DNA from: Lottia gigantea
Taxonomy: Eukaryota; Mollusca; Gastropoda; Lottiidae
Direction of reading: 5' to 3'
DNA length: 64,000 nucleotides
NCBI RefSeq assembly: GCF_000327385.1
Contig: NW_008709259.1
Span: 1,576,951 to 1,640,950, forward strand
Shown here: piece after piece, positions 36,601-46,814 of the stretch
Numbering within the stretch: the first letter of the stretch is position 1
How the letters are laid out: each line of letters starts with the position of its first letter
Notes under the pieces: model-generated
The model's database searches: none
Seen by the model: the letters and a program-made list of their open reading frames with translations, nothing else
What the model was told of the DNA's origin: nothing
Translations under genes and position numbers: made by a program

Positions 36601-39600
36601 TATAACGGTTCAGCCTGGAAATTAGATGATGGAAGAGGACAGTACTATTTGCATCAGAGAGAAGAGAGTCAGCCCGATCTTAACCTCAGATCTTATGCTG
36701 TTAATAAGGAACTCACAGTACGTATCAAAACATTATTCAGCTTATCATGGGATTTGGGAAGAGTCCCAATTTCCAACGGAAATTCCCTGCTAACTGCTAA
36801 CAATATTCGCATTAGAAATTGAAGTAGCATATAACTGTCTTCAAATAAAAATAAAAATAATAGTTTAAGATTCGAATACGAATCCCCCCCCCCATTTAGG
36901 TGAGACGGCCTGAGATGAATTTGGCGCATTTATATGACTTAATTTTCATTTTAAAATATGACTTTTCAGAGTCCCGAGGGTAGGGCCACGGCCCAATACA
37001 CCCTCCCACCTCCCGAAATACGCTGTCTCTAGGTAACAATATAGGAGAAACAGTTATAGGTGGTGTTAACACACATCAACACACCAATTGACCATTTGAA
37101 GGTGTTTTTTTCTTTCTTCAGAATATAATGAAATATTGGTTAGATTTAGGTGTTGATGGTTTCTATATTAGAGATAGTGGTTGGCTATTAGAAGACTATG
37201 ATTTACGAGATGAACCGAAGTCAAATTCCACCATATCTGCTAGTCCGGTGAGTTTCCTAGGTTTTTCTTAATCGCTCAAGAACATTCAAATCAAAAGGAC
37301 TGGACATGGAAATGTTGGATAATATATCAAGGCTCTGTGTGCTGTACTAAAGATATAATGCCTATGTGCTGACATTGCAAGCTCTAGAAAAGCAACATTT
37401 CATTTCATATTCTAATCAAAGGACGTTTAAGTAGCCTTGGATGATGAAAGTCTGTCCTGTACAGCTGTCCTGTCAAAATTTTCAACTTGAAATGCATGGC
37501 ACTGTCGCCCCTATGAGCCCAATAAGGGGCAGATTATCACGTAATCTGTGTCTTGTTACTTTAGAAAGTGGTGGATTCAAGATAAAACGCTTATGGCCTT
37601 GTGGCATACCGACCAGCAAATATGCTTGGCTTTAAAAACCTAAAACAAGGGCCATCTCACCAAAATACTTTCGTTTAGTTCTTGTCAAGTTTCTCATTAG
37701 CAATTTTGGTAGGAGGTCGTGTCTTTTGTAGCAACTCGGGATTTCCTGAAGTACAATGTGAAGCTCAAACTTTTGGACTACTTTGAAAAAAAAACTTAAA
37801 CAATTCAGTCGAAGTTACCCCCCTTTCCAGCTGGTTCAGAAATATCGATTGGCATTTACTCGTGTCAATATTCTATTTTGAGATTTCGAATGTAGTTTGT
37901 TCATCAATCTTGACACAAGTCCAAAGAATATCACGACTAAAGTTGCTGTTAATTTTTGACCCAGCTGTCGACACCAATTAAATTGATGAAATTATTTCTG
38001 TATAGAATGATTATGATTATTACGACCACATCTACACTTATGCCCGACCAGAGAATAATGATCTGTTTGCAAGATGGCGGCACTTCATGGATGGCTATGG
38101 TAACAAAACCGGAAGCTACAAGTAAGAGCTGCAATGATTTTCAAATATTTTAGAATATTGATTGTTTATAACACATTTTGTCCTCACGTTTTGGCTATTG
38201 TGACAATAATGGATATCTAATATGAGTAAAAAGAATGAAAACAAACGTTGTAAATTCACAAAGCGAAACAGTAAAGTTGACTTTAAGCTGGGTTTCATTT
38301 GTATTCATCTAGATAATTACCGGACACAAATTCAGAGATTTTCTGGTTATCAACAATTTGAATTCCGTATTTGGCCTAATTGAAAGCTGAAAGCTGGATT
38401 ATGCTTTTCGAAATCCAGCTTATATAATGTGAAAATTAATGGATTTGAAATTTTGATAACGCCACACCGTTTCAATCGAATTTCATTTAATATTTCAGAT
38501 TATTATTTGCTGATGTTAACGGTGATATTGAAACTAATATGGATTACTATGGGATGTATAATCGAGATGGTGTGGATTTTCCACTTAATAAACACTTTCA
38601 AATGATTCAGAATGGCACTGACATCCAGACCATCTACTCTAGGATTAAATCATGGATTGATCATATACCGTCTGGACGATGGAGTAACTGGATGGTGAGT
38701 ATCTTCATCTATAACTGAAGGCGAGATTAATGAAGCATGATTTGAATTGCATGGAGTAATGTATCAGCCGTTATTGCAACTTAACCGTACGCATCTTGGG
38801 GAAGACGAATGTTGTTTACTGCACCTTAATGTGTTCACAGCTTTTGTAGTCCACCTGTGGGTATTTCAAAGCTTCAAATTAAAAAAATCGTGTTTTTGCA
38901 GGAAGGTGACGAAAATACTGGACGAATGGCAAACAGAAGACCAAAACTCAACAGACCAATGTTGTTTTTAACCATGTTGTTACCAGGAACGCCATTTGTT
39001 TACTATGGTGACGAACTTGAAATGACCAACTCTCAGGATTCCCCTACAAATGGATGGTCACGCAATCAAGTAATGAGAGCACCTATGCAGTGGAATAATT
39101 CTAGTTCTGCCGGTTTCTGTCAAAACTGTTCGTCAACGTGGAAACCAATTAACACAGACGCTGCTAACAATTCTGTAATGGTGAGATATTTTAAAGAATT
39201 GTAATTTTTAGCTTATTTCCAAGATTTGATCCAAGGTTCACAAAAAAATCTTACATACACATGAACCTAATATTGATTTGCATTGTCAAGAAAATGGACA
39301 AAACTCCATATTAAAGCTGTGATATTATGCTTAGGCAAACACAACAAATTGGACTTTTTGGAATCTTTTTCTAAAAAAAATCATAATTGGATAAAAGGAT
39401 TTTGAGTTTTTCAACTTATTATTGTACTATAATCCTTTCAGGTGCTGTCAAAAGATCCCAATTCAATGTTAACGCTGTTTAAGAACCTCACAAGTATCCG
39501 AAATAAACCCTCTTTCAAACATGGCGACTTTAAACTTTTTCGGCTCAGTGGTTCAATAATCTCCTTTATTAAAGAGTTCGATGGAGAGACTGGGTAAGTG

Positions 39601-40167
39601 AATTATGAGTTCGGTACTAAATCTGTAACGTGGCACACTGGGACATTTGATTTTACTTTACTGACTGTATATATAGCTCTGGTACTATCTTTTGTGTAAG
39701 CATTCAATTGGTGGGGGTTCTGATTGGTATTAGGGGATGAAAGCCGACATCGGATAGACTGTCGTTAGCACTGGCACAGGAATCAGAATTTTTAAGAAAG
39801 ATTCGAACGCATGGCACCTAATCTAATTGGTGTTAAATGAAAGCGTCATTAATTGTGTTCAAATGTCAATGACTTTCATGACATCATGTTTTAGGAACAC
39901 TATTTTAAATCTCGATAAAGGTTTAACTCTAGTTCATGTTTGTTACTATCTTTCAGTTATCTCATCGCTGTAAATGTTGGAAGTTCTTCATCAACCATTG
40001 ATCTTAGTGGTAAACACGACACCTTGCCAGAGACCACCACCGTGGTCCTAACCACTAAAAATGGCGCAGGATACGCTATAGACGACGAGGTTTCGCCTTC
40101 CTCTGTGACTTTGCAAGCGTATGGAGGAATTGTTGCGAGCTGGAAATATGTAGCCAAAGAACTTTAG
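33623..40167 (+). CDS. SLC3-type amino-acid-transporter heavy chain (rBAT/4F2hc family), 644 aa
   Basis: Eleven exons: 33623-33831, 34118-34305, 34911-35093, 35572-35720, 36592-36717, 37122-37247, 38006-38121, 38499-38694, 38902-39180, 39442-39593, 39957-40167; phases agree and the total is 1935 nt. Layout is that of type II SLC3 proteins: cytosolic N-tail (1-70), one membrane helix (~72-95), PKC with Cys98 just outside (the position that disulfide-links the light chain in this family), then an alpha-amylase-like ectodomain ([59 protein letters not shown]) and a C-terminal beta domain. Catalytic positions are changed: GFYIRDS puts Arg302 where GFRxD has Asp, ADV (Asp371) where Glu is expected, and GDEN where NHD is expected. 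It should therefore be a transporter chaperone, not a glucosidase. A 5' UTR exon is likely, since TTATTATTATTTAG precedes the ATG closely. Confidence 0.93.
35868..36465. repeat. ~30-bp minisatellite in intron 4 of the SLC3-type gene
   Basis: About 20 imperfect units of AATCAAAATTCGTCCAATCA then TTTGATTTAG. Every unit carries CCAAT. Confidence 0.88.
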
Positions 40168-40177
40168 ATCTGAAATA

Positions 40178-40346
40178 TCAAGTACCAATAAACCTAAAAT
40201 CAAGTACCAATAAACCTAGAATCAAGTACCAATAAACCAAAAATCGAGTATCAATAAAACCAAAATCAGGTACCAATAAATCCAAAATCAAGTACCAATA
40301 AACCCAAAATCAAGTACCAATAAATCCAAAATCAAGTTCCAAAAAT
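40178..40346 (+). repeat. 22-bp tandem repeat carrying AATAAA in the 3' UTR of the SLC3-type gene
   Basis: Starts 10 nt after the stop. About seven units AATCAAGTACCAATAAACCT, most holding a full AATAAA, so the message has several equivalent polyadenylation signals. Confidence 0.85.
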
Positions 40347-40954
40347 ACCAAAAACATTGCTTTTTATAACATTTTGCAAATCAACGAAATTTACGAATAA
40401 AACTTTTGAATGCTTCAATTTAACTCTTTTGTTCTTGTTTTTAGCGGCAAGGCATTTTGAAAATTCGTTCAATTTTAAAGGATTCCGTTGTCAAGCTTCG
40501 CAGGCCGGAGCATTACAGTACGAGTTCTGCTTCGGTCTGACACGGTCTGTGTGGTCTTGAAGATGTATAGACGGTGAAACTAAGCCCAACCTAACAAACA
40601 TGGATATGGGGTCAAAAATTGTCAAAATCCCACGGCGCAATACGTTTCGGGTAAACAAAGCTACCGTTGCTACCAGAAACATAGCGTAAGCGTAGCATAA
40701 GGCCATGGGACTAGTAGGCTAATGATCCAGGATCGAATGAAAGACATATGATGTGTAGTATATTGATTATACTGAAATTGCATTTTATATACTATTTTTT
40801 ACAAATAGAAGTTAAAACGAAGCTTTGGTTCAGATTCTTCAAATCTGACTTAGCTATGCTATGCTCTTATAATAAAGCATTACCCATCCTTACCATCCTT
40901 TAAAGGGACAATTTGCAAAATGATTATGTGCGACAGCAGGAAGTAACTTTATAA

Positions 40955-42890
40955 TCTTCACTGAGAAATAGGATTAGCTGCTCAATGTCGACCGAGTAAT
41001 TTTCTACTGTTTATCTTAATCAAAATTATTCTTTCATTTGATCTGGAATGCGACCACGTTCAAGGAATTCAAGGAATGCTAACAGAAAATGAAATGTCAT
41101 GGCACAAAGACCAAACTACCTGCTAGCAAACTCAGATTGGAATTAGCCTCTCCTCATCTGGAAATGTTATTTGTGATATGCTTTATAATGCAATAATAAT
41201 GTAAGCTAGTTTTATTTTTTTGCGCATTCTTTTAAACAGTATTTGACATGTGCGCGAAAAGATGACGCACGGAATTGTTTATGGAGTAGAAAAAAAGAAA
41301 AAGAACAACGCATCATATATAATATTTGGTCTCTTTATTTCTGTATCAATTGGGTTCAAGACAGATTTGATTATTTTGGGCAACAAAATCTGATTTTGTA
41401 ATCTTCACATTTGTTATCTATTTGGTCTGAATTCTTACAGATGAGACCAATAGATGGACTGATTGTTACAATTTCACCACTAGTGATATAGTTTAAATTA
41501 TTCAACAGCCTAGCATCAACACCAATAGGATTCTCACAAACTTTCCCGGGATATTCAATTTGAATGTTGGTCAAATCCTCAGAGTCGTAGTTACCAGATG
41601 GATCATCTCGATCAAAGAATTCGGTCCAATTTCCATTACAATTTGGTTCTATGATTTCTTTAAAAAAAAAGAGAATGGAAATATAAATAAAACATGTCAA
41701 ATCGACAAATGTTTGGTGGAATAGATAGAAATTAAAACATTTGTTGATTTCAGTAGCACATGGTGCGTACACAAACATGTTTAAACGTAACTCAGAGATT
41801 AAGGAATACGCTATGGTGTAATCGCCTGACGGGATATTGATTTATTAAAATCTAACACTCCTCAGTAGTAGCTTAAAAATCTTAAATATGTACTATTACT
41901 TTAAGTTCATCACTATGTCGTGAAAGAATGCTAATACAAAATGAAATGTCATATGGTACAAAGAACAAACTACATGTATGCCTGCTAGCAAATTGAGATC
42001 GGAATTAGCCTCTGCACAAAGAGTATGTGGCCTAATCTGGAAATGTTATTTGTGATATGCTTTTATAATGATAGGTATAAGCGTACGGTGGTTTACATAC
42101 GACATTTTTCACTTTTTATTTTGAATTAAAAACGTTAATTTTTACTTGGTGAAAATAATATAACATCCTGCACTATTTTAACAGTTTTGACTTATGTCAG
42201 TAGAAAAAGAAAAAGAACAACGCATTGTATATAACATCTCGTCTATTCGCAATAAAGTTTTATATCAATTGATAGTAAGAAAGATTTGATGATGTAAAAA
42301 ACGTACCTTTCGGACAACAAAATCTGATTTTGTAATCTTCACATTTGTTATCTATCTGGTCTGAATTTTTACAGATGAGACCAATAGATGGACTGATTGT
42401 TACAATTTCACCACTAGTCGTATAGTTTAAATCATTCAACAGCCTAGCATCAACACCAATAGGATTCTCACAAACTCTCCCAGGATATTCATTTAGAATG
42501 TTGGTCAAATCCTCAGAGTCGTAGTTACCAGATGGATCATCTCGATCGAAGAATTCGGTCCAATTTCCATTACAATTTGATGCTTTATGAAGAAATAAAC
42601 AATGGAAACATGAAAAAAAAATTTCAAATACATCAATGTTTGGCGTTTTGTGTTGGTTGCTGGAGACTTACGTTCAAAACCCAATATCTGTGGTCATCTG
42701 TTCGATTTGCGCGCAAGTTACGTTTTGTTTTAATGAAAGGGGTGTTTGATTCTCCCAAATGAACAGGCCCAGGTCGGAACAAATACTTCACTGAGAAAAG
42801 AAATGGGTGCTCTGGATCGGCCGAGTAGTTTTCTACTGTTTATCTGAATAAAATTATTTTTTCATTTGATCTGGAATGCGATCACATGGT
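40955..42890 (-). repeat. Segmental duplication that made the two domain exons of WxxW gene 3
   Basis: Matching non-coding blocks flank both exons: AATGAAATGTCATRTGG..., CCTGCTAGCAAA, GGAATTAGCCTCT and ATCTGGAAATGTTATTTGTG occur at 41087-41215 and 41925-42075; AAAAAGAACAACGCAT before each exon; TTTTCTACTGTTTATCT and TTTCATTTGATCTGGAATGC at 40990-41055 and 42830-42880. The exon starts are 925 bp apart. Confidence 0.8.
41334..41339 (-). terminator. Polyadenylation signal of WxxW gene 3
   Basis: AATAAA on the minus strand, 32 nt after the stop codon. Confidence 0.55.
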
Positions 42891-43226
42891 TCCTTGTTTC
42901 GAATCTCAAAACTTTAAAACCTATAATATAAGTTGCCTATAGCTTGTTGGGTTCAAAACATATGACTACTATTCTTTATTTCCAAGTATACGTAAGTGGT
43001 GATCGCTATGGTATCAGGATACGCTATGGTATCAGGATACAACTCATAGGTTTGGGCATAAGTTACGGTATTTTAATTTTTCTTTCAAATCTTACAAACG
43101 TCAATCCTGAATCTAACAAAAAATTTGAATGCAATTAAAAAATCTATTATTACCTGATGTAGCCGATCGACATAGGCACAACACAACAAAAGCGATCAGC
43201 GTCCAAATATAGCATGGCATTTTCAT
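41371..43226 (-). CDS. WxxW gene 3: small secreted protein with two near-identical WxxW domains, 211 aa
   Basis: Read on the minus strand: exon 1 43226-43154 encodes the signal peptide MKMPCYIWTLIAFVVLCLC and ends in phase 1; exon 2 42582-42307 and exon 3 41657-41371 each encode one domain. Total 636 nt. Both domains read NCNGNWTEFFDRDDPSGNYD, then a shared GVDARLLN, SPSIGLICKNSDQ and CEDYKIRFCCPK; they differ at only about ten positions. Closest in the window is the first domain of gene 2 (shared IQIEYPGKVC, NPIGVDARLLN). Exon 3 stops with TAA exactly where exon 2 has its donor (AAAG|GTACGT), so the protein end was created by donor loss. Orientation is opposite to genes 1 and 2. Extracellular by signal peptide; function unknown. 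Confidence 0.92.
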
Positions 43227-43288
43227 GGAATGATGCTATTCGATTATTTGTCTCAATTTAAACACCTGCGAAAATGAATTTGACCTTG

Positions 43289-43297
43289 TCTTTAAGA
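43289..43297 (-). promoter_or_regulatory. Weak TATA-like site of WxxW gene 3
   Basis: TCTTAAAGA on the minus strand, 70 nt before the ATG, the same spacing as in genes 1 and 2. Sequence is a poor TATA match; position is the main argument. Confidence 0.3.
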
Positions 43298-43594
43298 CCT
43301 TCAAGCGATTTTCTATCCGGGACTTTTTTTAAAAAAATGTTATCATTCCATTGCAAGTAAGACCAATAGAATTGCACATATTGCATATCTCAACCAATTG
43401 AAATTCATAATTATGTTGGCGTTTTGATTAATGGGTTTACCATTATATCCGTCTTTCTTTTTTCAGACCCTGGTATTCATTTCAACTCATTGGACGATGA
43501 TTATGTTCTAAAAAAAAGGTCAGGTTACATTGTCCCTAAATGATGTACTTTGTACTGTAATTAATCATCTAATTATGGAGTTCAGAGTGTTTAG

Positions 43595-43755
43595 CAGTTT
43601 GGCTACAACAGGTCGTCCGCTATTTATGTTTGCCTTATAGATGCAAGACAGACTTATGATAGAGTAAATTATGTAAAATTATCCCGATTATTAATTTCAC
43701 TTATTAAGAAGTGGGGTTGTCCGGCTCCCAGTTTCTTATCATTGAGTTTTTAAAT
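43595..43755 (+). mobile_element. LINE reverse-transcriptase fragment (decayed)
   Basis: One frame reads QFGYNRSSAIYVCLIDARQ followed by TYDRVNYVKLSRLLISLIKK. This resembles the QFGF...ST segment and the VxxxFIDxxKAFDRVNHxxLxxxL catalytic block A of non-LTR reverse transcriptases, with the spacer between them shortened. A stop lies just upstream and no longer frame continues. It is a short remnant of a LINE. Confidence 0.65.
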
Positions 43756-43840
43756 GCCTTGTGTTGACAACAAGAGAGCTGAGCTATTAGCATTTATATC
43801 AAAGGCAACACGGAAAGCACTGTGATTGCACGAACACTGT

Positions 43841-44178
43841 CTTGTGCGTTCATACGACTGAAGTTAAGGCATATGAACCATCAATCGTTCTCTTAGCAGT
43901 GTTTATAGTTTTTTGGTGAGCCGGCTTTAATTCGGATTTACCCCGAGAATAATAACGGCGGGAATTTGTATACAGGAAAGCGCATGCACAGACATGGCAT
44001 ATCCGGCTTTCAGACGGTCAAACTAAGCTGGTTTAATTATTCAAGCCAGGTTTTGAGCCACTTCCGAAGTAGGTGCAAGTTAAGGCAGCTTATGACTTAC
44101 CAGTCGCGTTCAGACGACGCAAACAAAAAGTGACTAGAAGAACGTTTGATAGTTAAGCGTAACTCACTGAACGCACTA
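43841..44178. mobile_element. Probable inverted-repeat element (MITE), class unknown
   Basis: The left end TTGTGCGTTCATACGACT and ATCAATCGTTCTCTTAG match the right end reversed, TAGTGCGTTCAGTGAG and ATCAAACGTTCTTCTAG, with a small gap. No target duplication could be fixed. Confidence 0.45.
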
Positions 44179-44490
44179 TAGGTAAATATTTGCAAACACA
44201 CCACAAAAACCAAACTTGACGTCAGGATACATAGATAATAACACAGTGATGTCAAGAATCAAATTTATTGTTCATGCAAAACACTTTTCCAACAATTTAT
44301 ATATAGTATTTAGAAGAAGCTACAAGCGAATTCAAACATCCAATTTCAATTTCAGCACATCCAAAATCAGAAATGTAAGACTTCATATACAATAATGGAT
44401 AATTCCCTAATTTTTTCCATCGATGAAAAAGTAATGTTGTTTCTATTCGTTTGTACTGGCCATCAAAAAGCTAAGGAACAGTCATTCATC

Positions 44491-44647
44491 TGAAACAGTC
44501 CATGGTTCGCCATTTTGGGGGTTTGATTTAAGCCTTCTTACTAGTCCTACAAGATCCAATTTTAACGGTTAGCTGTGAATACTACAACCGATTAGGTTTC
44601 TGAGACCGAGGTACGATTGATGAAAATGGCGAACCATGCCTTTCAAG
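44491..44647 (+). mobile_element. MITE family A copy 5, internally deleted variant
   Basis: Inverted ends CATGGTTCGCCATTTT / AAAATGGCGAACCATG enclose a shortened family core (AACGGTTAGCTGTGAATACT, GAGACCGAGGTACGATTG). Confidence 0.6.
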
Positions 44648-44801
44648 CTCTCTAAAAACTGAAACGATTCCACGTAGTGTTTCAATTAGCCTTTTACTTG
44701 TAAGCTCTGAAGATAAAGTATCAGATAAATGTTCTGCTCAAAACAAATACAAAAACGTGTACAGTAGTCCATTTATATATTACGAAATTACATTGAGTTA
44801 A

Positions 44802-45506
44802 TAGCCCCGTCACACCGGACGACGACCATGTGCGATCTTACGGCAACTAGAAATGTATTAGGTCGCGGTCAAATGTAAGGAAAACTAGCACTGAAAAACA
44901 GTCGACCTCATACCACGAGTTATGCGATCATATTGCTTTCTAATATTTTTGCAGCGTCTTTGCCATGCGTGTCCTGCGCTTTCACACCGCTCAAAGAGAT
45001 GTTACAACGCTTGTCTGACGACCTCTCTATGCGTTCCAGAGCAGATCTGACGTGTCGTACACGCTTATAGTAAGCTTATGACAACCTTAAAAAGACAGAC
45101 AGGCCATTTGTTTTTTACCAATCATACTTTAGTCTTAGAAACTGGAATTAATCAATAATAGTGATCACAGCTCACCGTCGAAATTTGAGCCTCCAAATCC
45201 ATGTTTGTCCAGAATTATCTGTGTTTGAATGTTACAATGACAACTCATCAATTTAAGATACTCTGTGATATATAGAAAAGAAATACATTTATATAGAAAT
45301 AGTGAGTACAATTTCTTGTTTGAAGTATTTTTAAAGGAATTGAGTGATTTTCTTACATTTCTAGTACTTCTGAAGACTATTTACATATTTAGAAGACTAA
45401 AATCAACCCTCCGAAACTGCACATCCGTCCCTTTAAGATGCTCTGAGCCAATTTTCCGTCGCAAAAGCAGCACAAGTAAGAACGCCTTTCTGGTGTGACG
45501 GGACTA
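44802..45506. mobile_element. PIF/Harbinger-like MITE with TAA duplication, carrying a nested MITE
   Basis: Left end TAGCCCCGTCACACCGGA; right end reversed TAGTCCCGTCACACCAGA. Flanks are TAA at 44799-44801 and 45507-45509, the 3-bp duplication typical of PIF/Harbinger elements. A complete family A MITE occupies 45087-45436, leaving about 355 bp of the host element. Confidence 0.78.
45087..45436 (-). mobile_element. MITE family A copy 6 (reversed, 350 bp, full length)
   Basis: TTAA at both ends (TTAAAAAGACAGACAGGCCA on the left, CATCCGTCCCTTTAA on the right). Internal core GCTCACCGTCGAAATTTGAG is the family core reversed. It lies inside the Harbinger-like element. Confidence 0.82.
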
Positions 45507-45509
45507 TAA

Positions 45510-46814
45510 TGATATTAGGAGAGCGTAACACTCTGTTGACCGTTTCAGTAAGATGCCCAATGACAACTAGTACAAAAAGTCGTATAAAAAAAGTTTGGAA
45601 ATGGCCAAAATTACAACTGTTTGGAACACTTTTCAGAATAAAATTCCACGTTCGATCTGTATGCAATTGCATCCAGTTTAAATAATTATACCAGGTTGTC
45701 ATCCAAATTCAATCATGAAACGTCATTGGAGATTACGCCTTCTGAAAAGTAATAAAAATCGCTGAAATCGAGACCTATCAGCTCTATGACTAAGTCGACA
45801 CATTTAGACTCTTTCAAACTCTATGTCTAAGTTAAAAATGTGAAAAATTATTAAAATGTAATATACAAAATGTCAAAAAGATTAGCACTAAATGATGTGA
45901 AATGTTTAAAATATGGCACATTGGAGAGTTGGTATTAAATCACCCGCCTACACCAACCTACATAAATGGATGTTAAAAATTGCTAGAAAATGGGTAATGC
46001 TTGTATTGTAGATCATAGATTTTTATATATATGAAACAGAAGAACGAAAAATTCTTTTTTAATTTCTAATCGATTATTTTTCAGAATAAATTTATGTGTC
46101 ATTGTCTTGTAGGAACATCTGTGTTCTGTGCAATTAACATTGCAGAAATTTTTTACTTCCGGTTAGTGAAGTTGGGTGGTTTGGATTCAATACTAACCCC
46201 ATATAAATTTTGAAAAAATATAACTTAAAACGAAATACTATGACTCCGAGCTAGTTAGATAGGAACTCTTCCGAATCTCCGATAGCTATAGCCAGACGAA
46301 TTGGAAAATGGTTTTAAGCACTGAGGTGTGAATAGACGAGGTATGGTGTGCGATACGATGTACGGTGTTGGTCATAAGTAGAAAAACAGAAGAAGCAAAT
46401 CGTGTCCGAATCTTATTTTGCCCAAACCATACCCCCATTCGTCATTCTTTCTCGAGGTTAATAAGATCATGTCAAAACCGATGATGATCCGCACCCGTTC
46501 ATCTTGCTTCTTATACTTTATTTTAACATTACAGCGTATGATTAGCACACCCTCGTCTTGTCGCACCTCAAACCTAAGAACAAACTCAATTTCCATAGAA
46601 AATAACAGGTTTAAAATTAATAAACTAATGGCAATAACTAGTTTTATGTATTCTTGTAGGTGTTGAGGATATGTCAGAAGAAAACGTCAGTCATATCCCT
46701 TGTAGTGTTATACTCTAAAAATGACACAATACAAACTATCAGAGACACGAATAAAATCTTTATGATTCGGATTAGCCTTGAGAATGAATACGACTACTAA
46801 AAATTATGCAAATG
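45510..46814. other. Gene-free stretch downstream of the NHL gene
   Basis: Two overlapping opposite frames (46372-46596 minus, 46418-46666 plus) have no family signature. Nothing else supported. Confidence 0.45.

Noticed and set aside
33623-40167. Secreted maltase/alpha-glucosidase
   Set aside because: Single membrane helix with N-tail, post-helix Cys and lost catalytic residues fit SLC3 heavy chains.
40902-40960. Further TTAAAGGGACA-ended MITE
   Set aside because: Only the left end matches; no family core or right end found.
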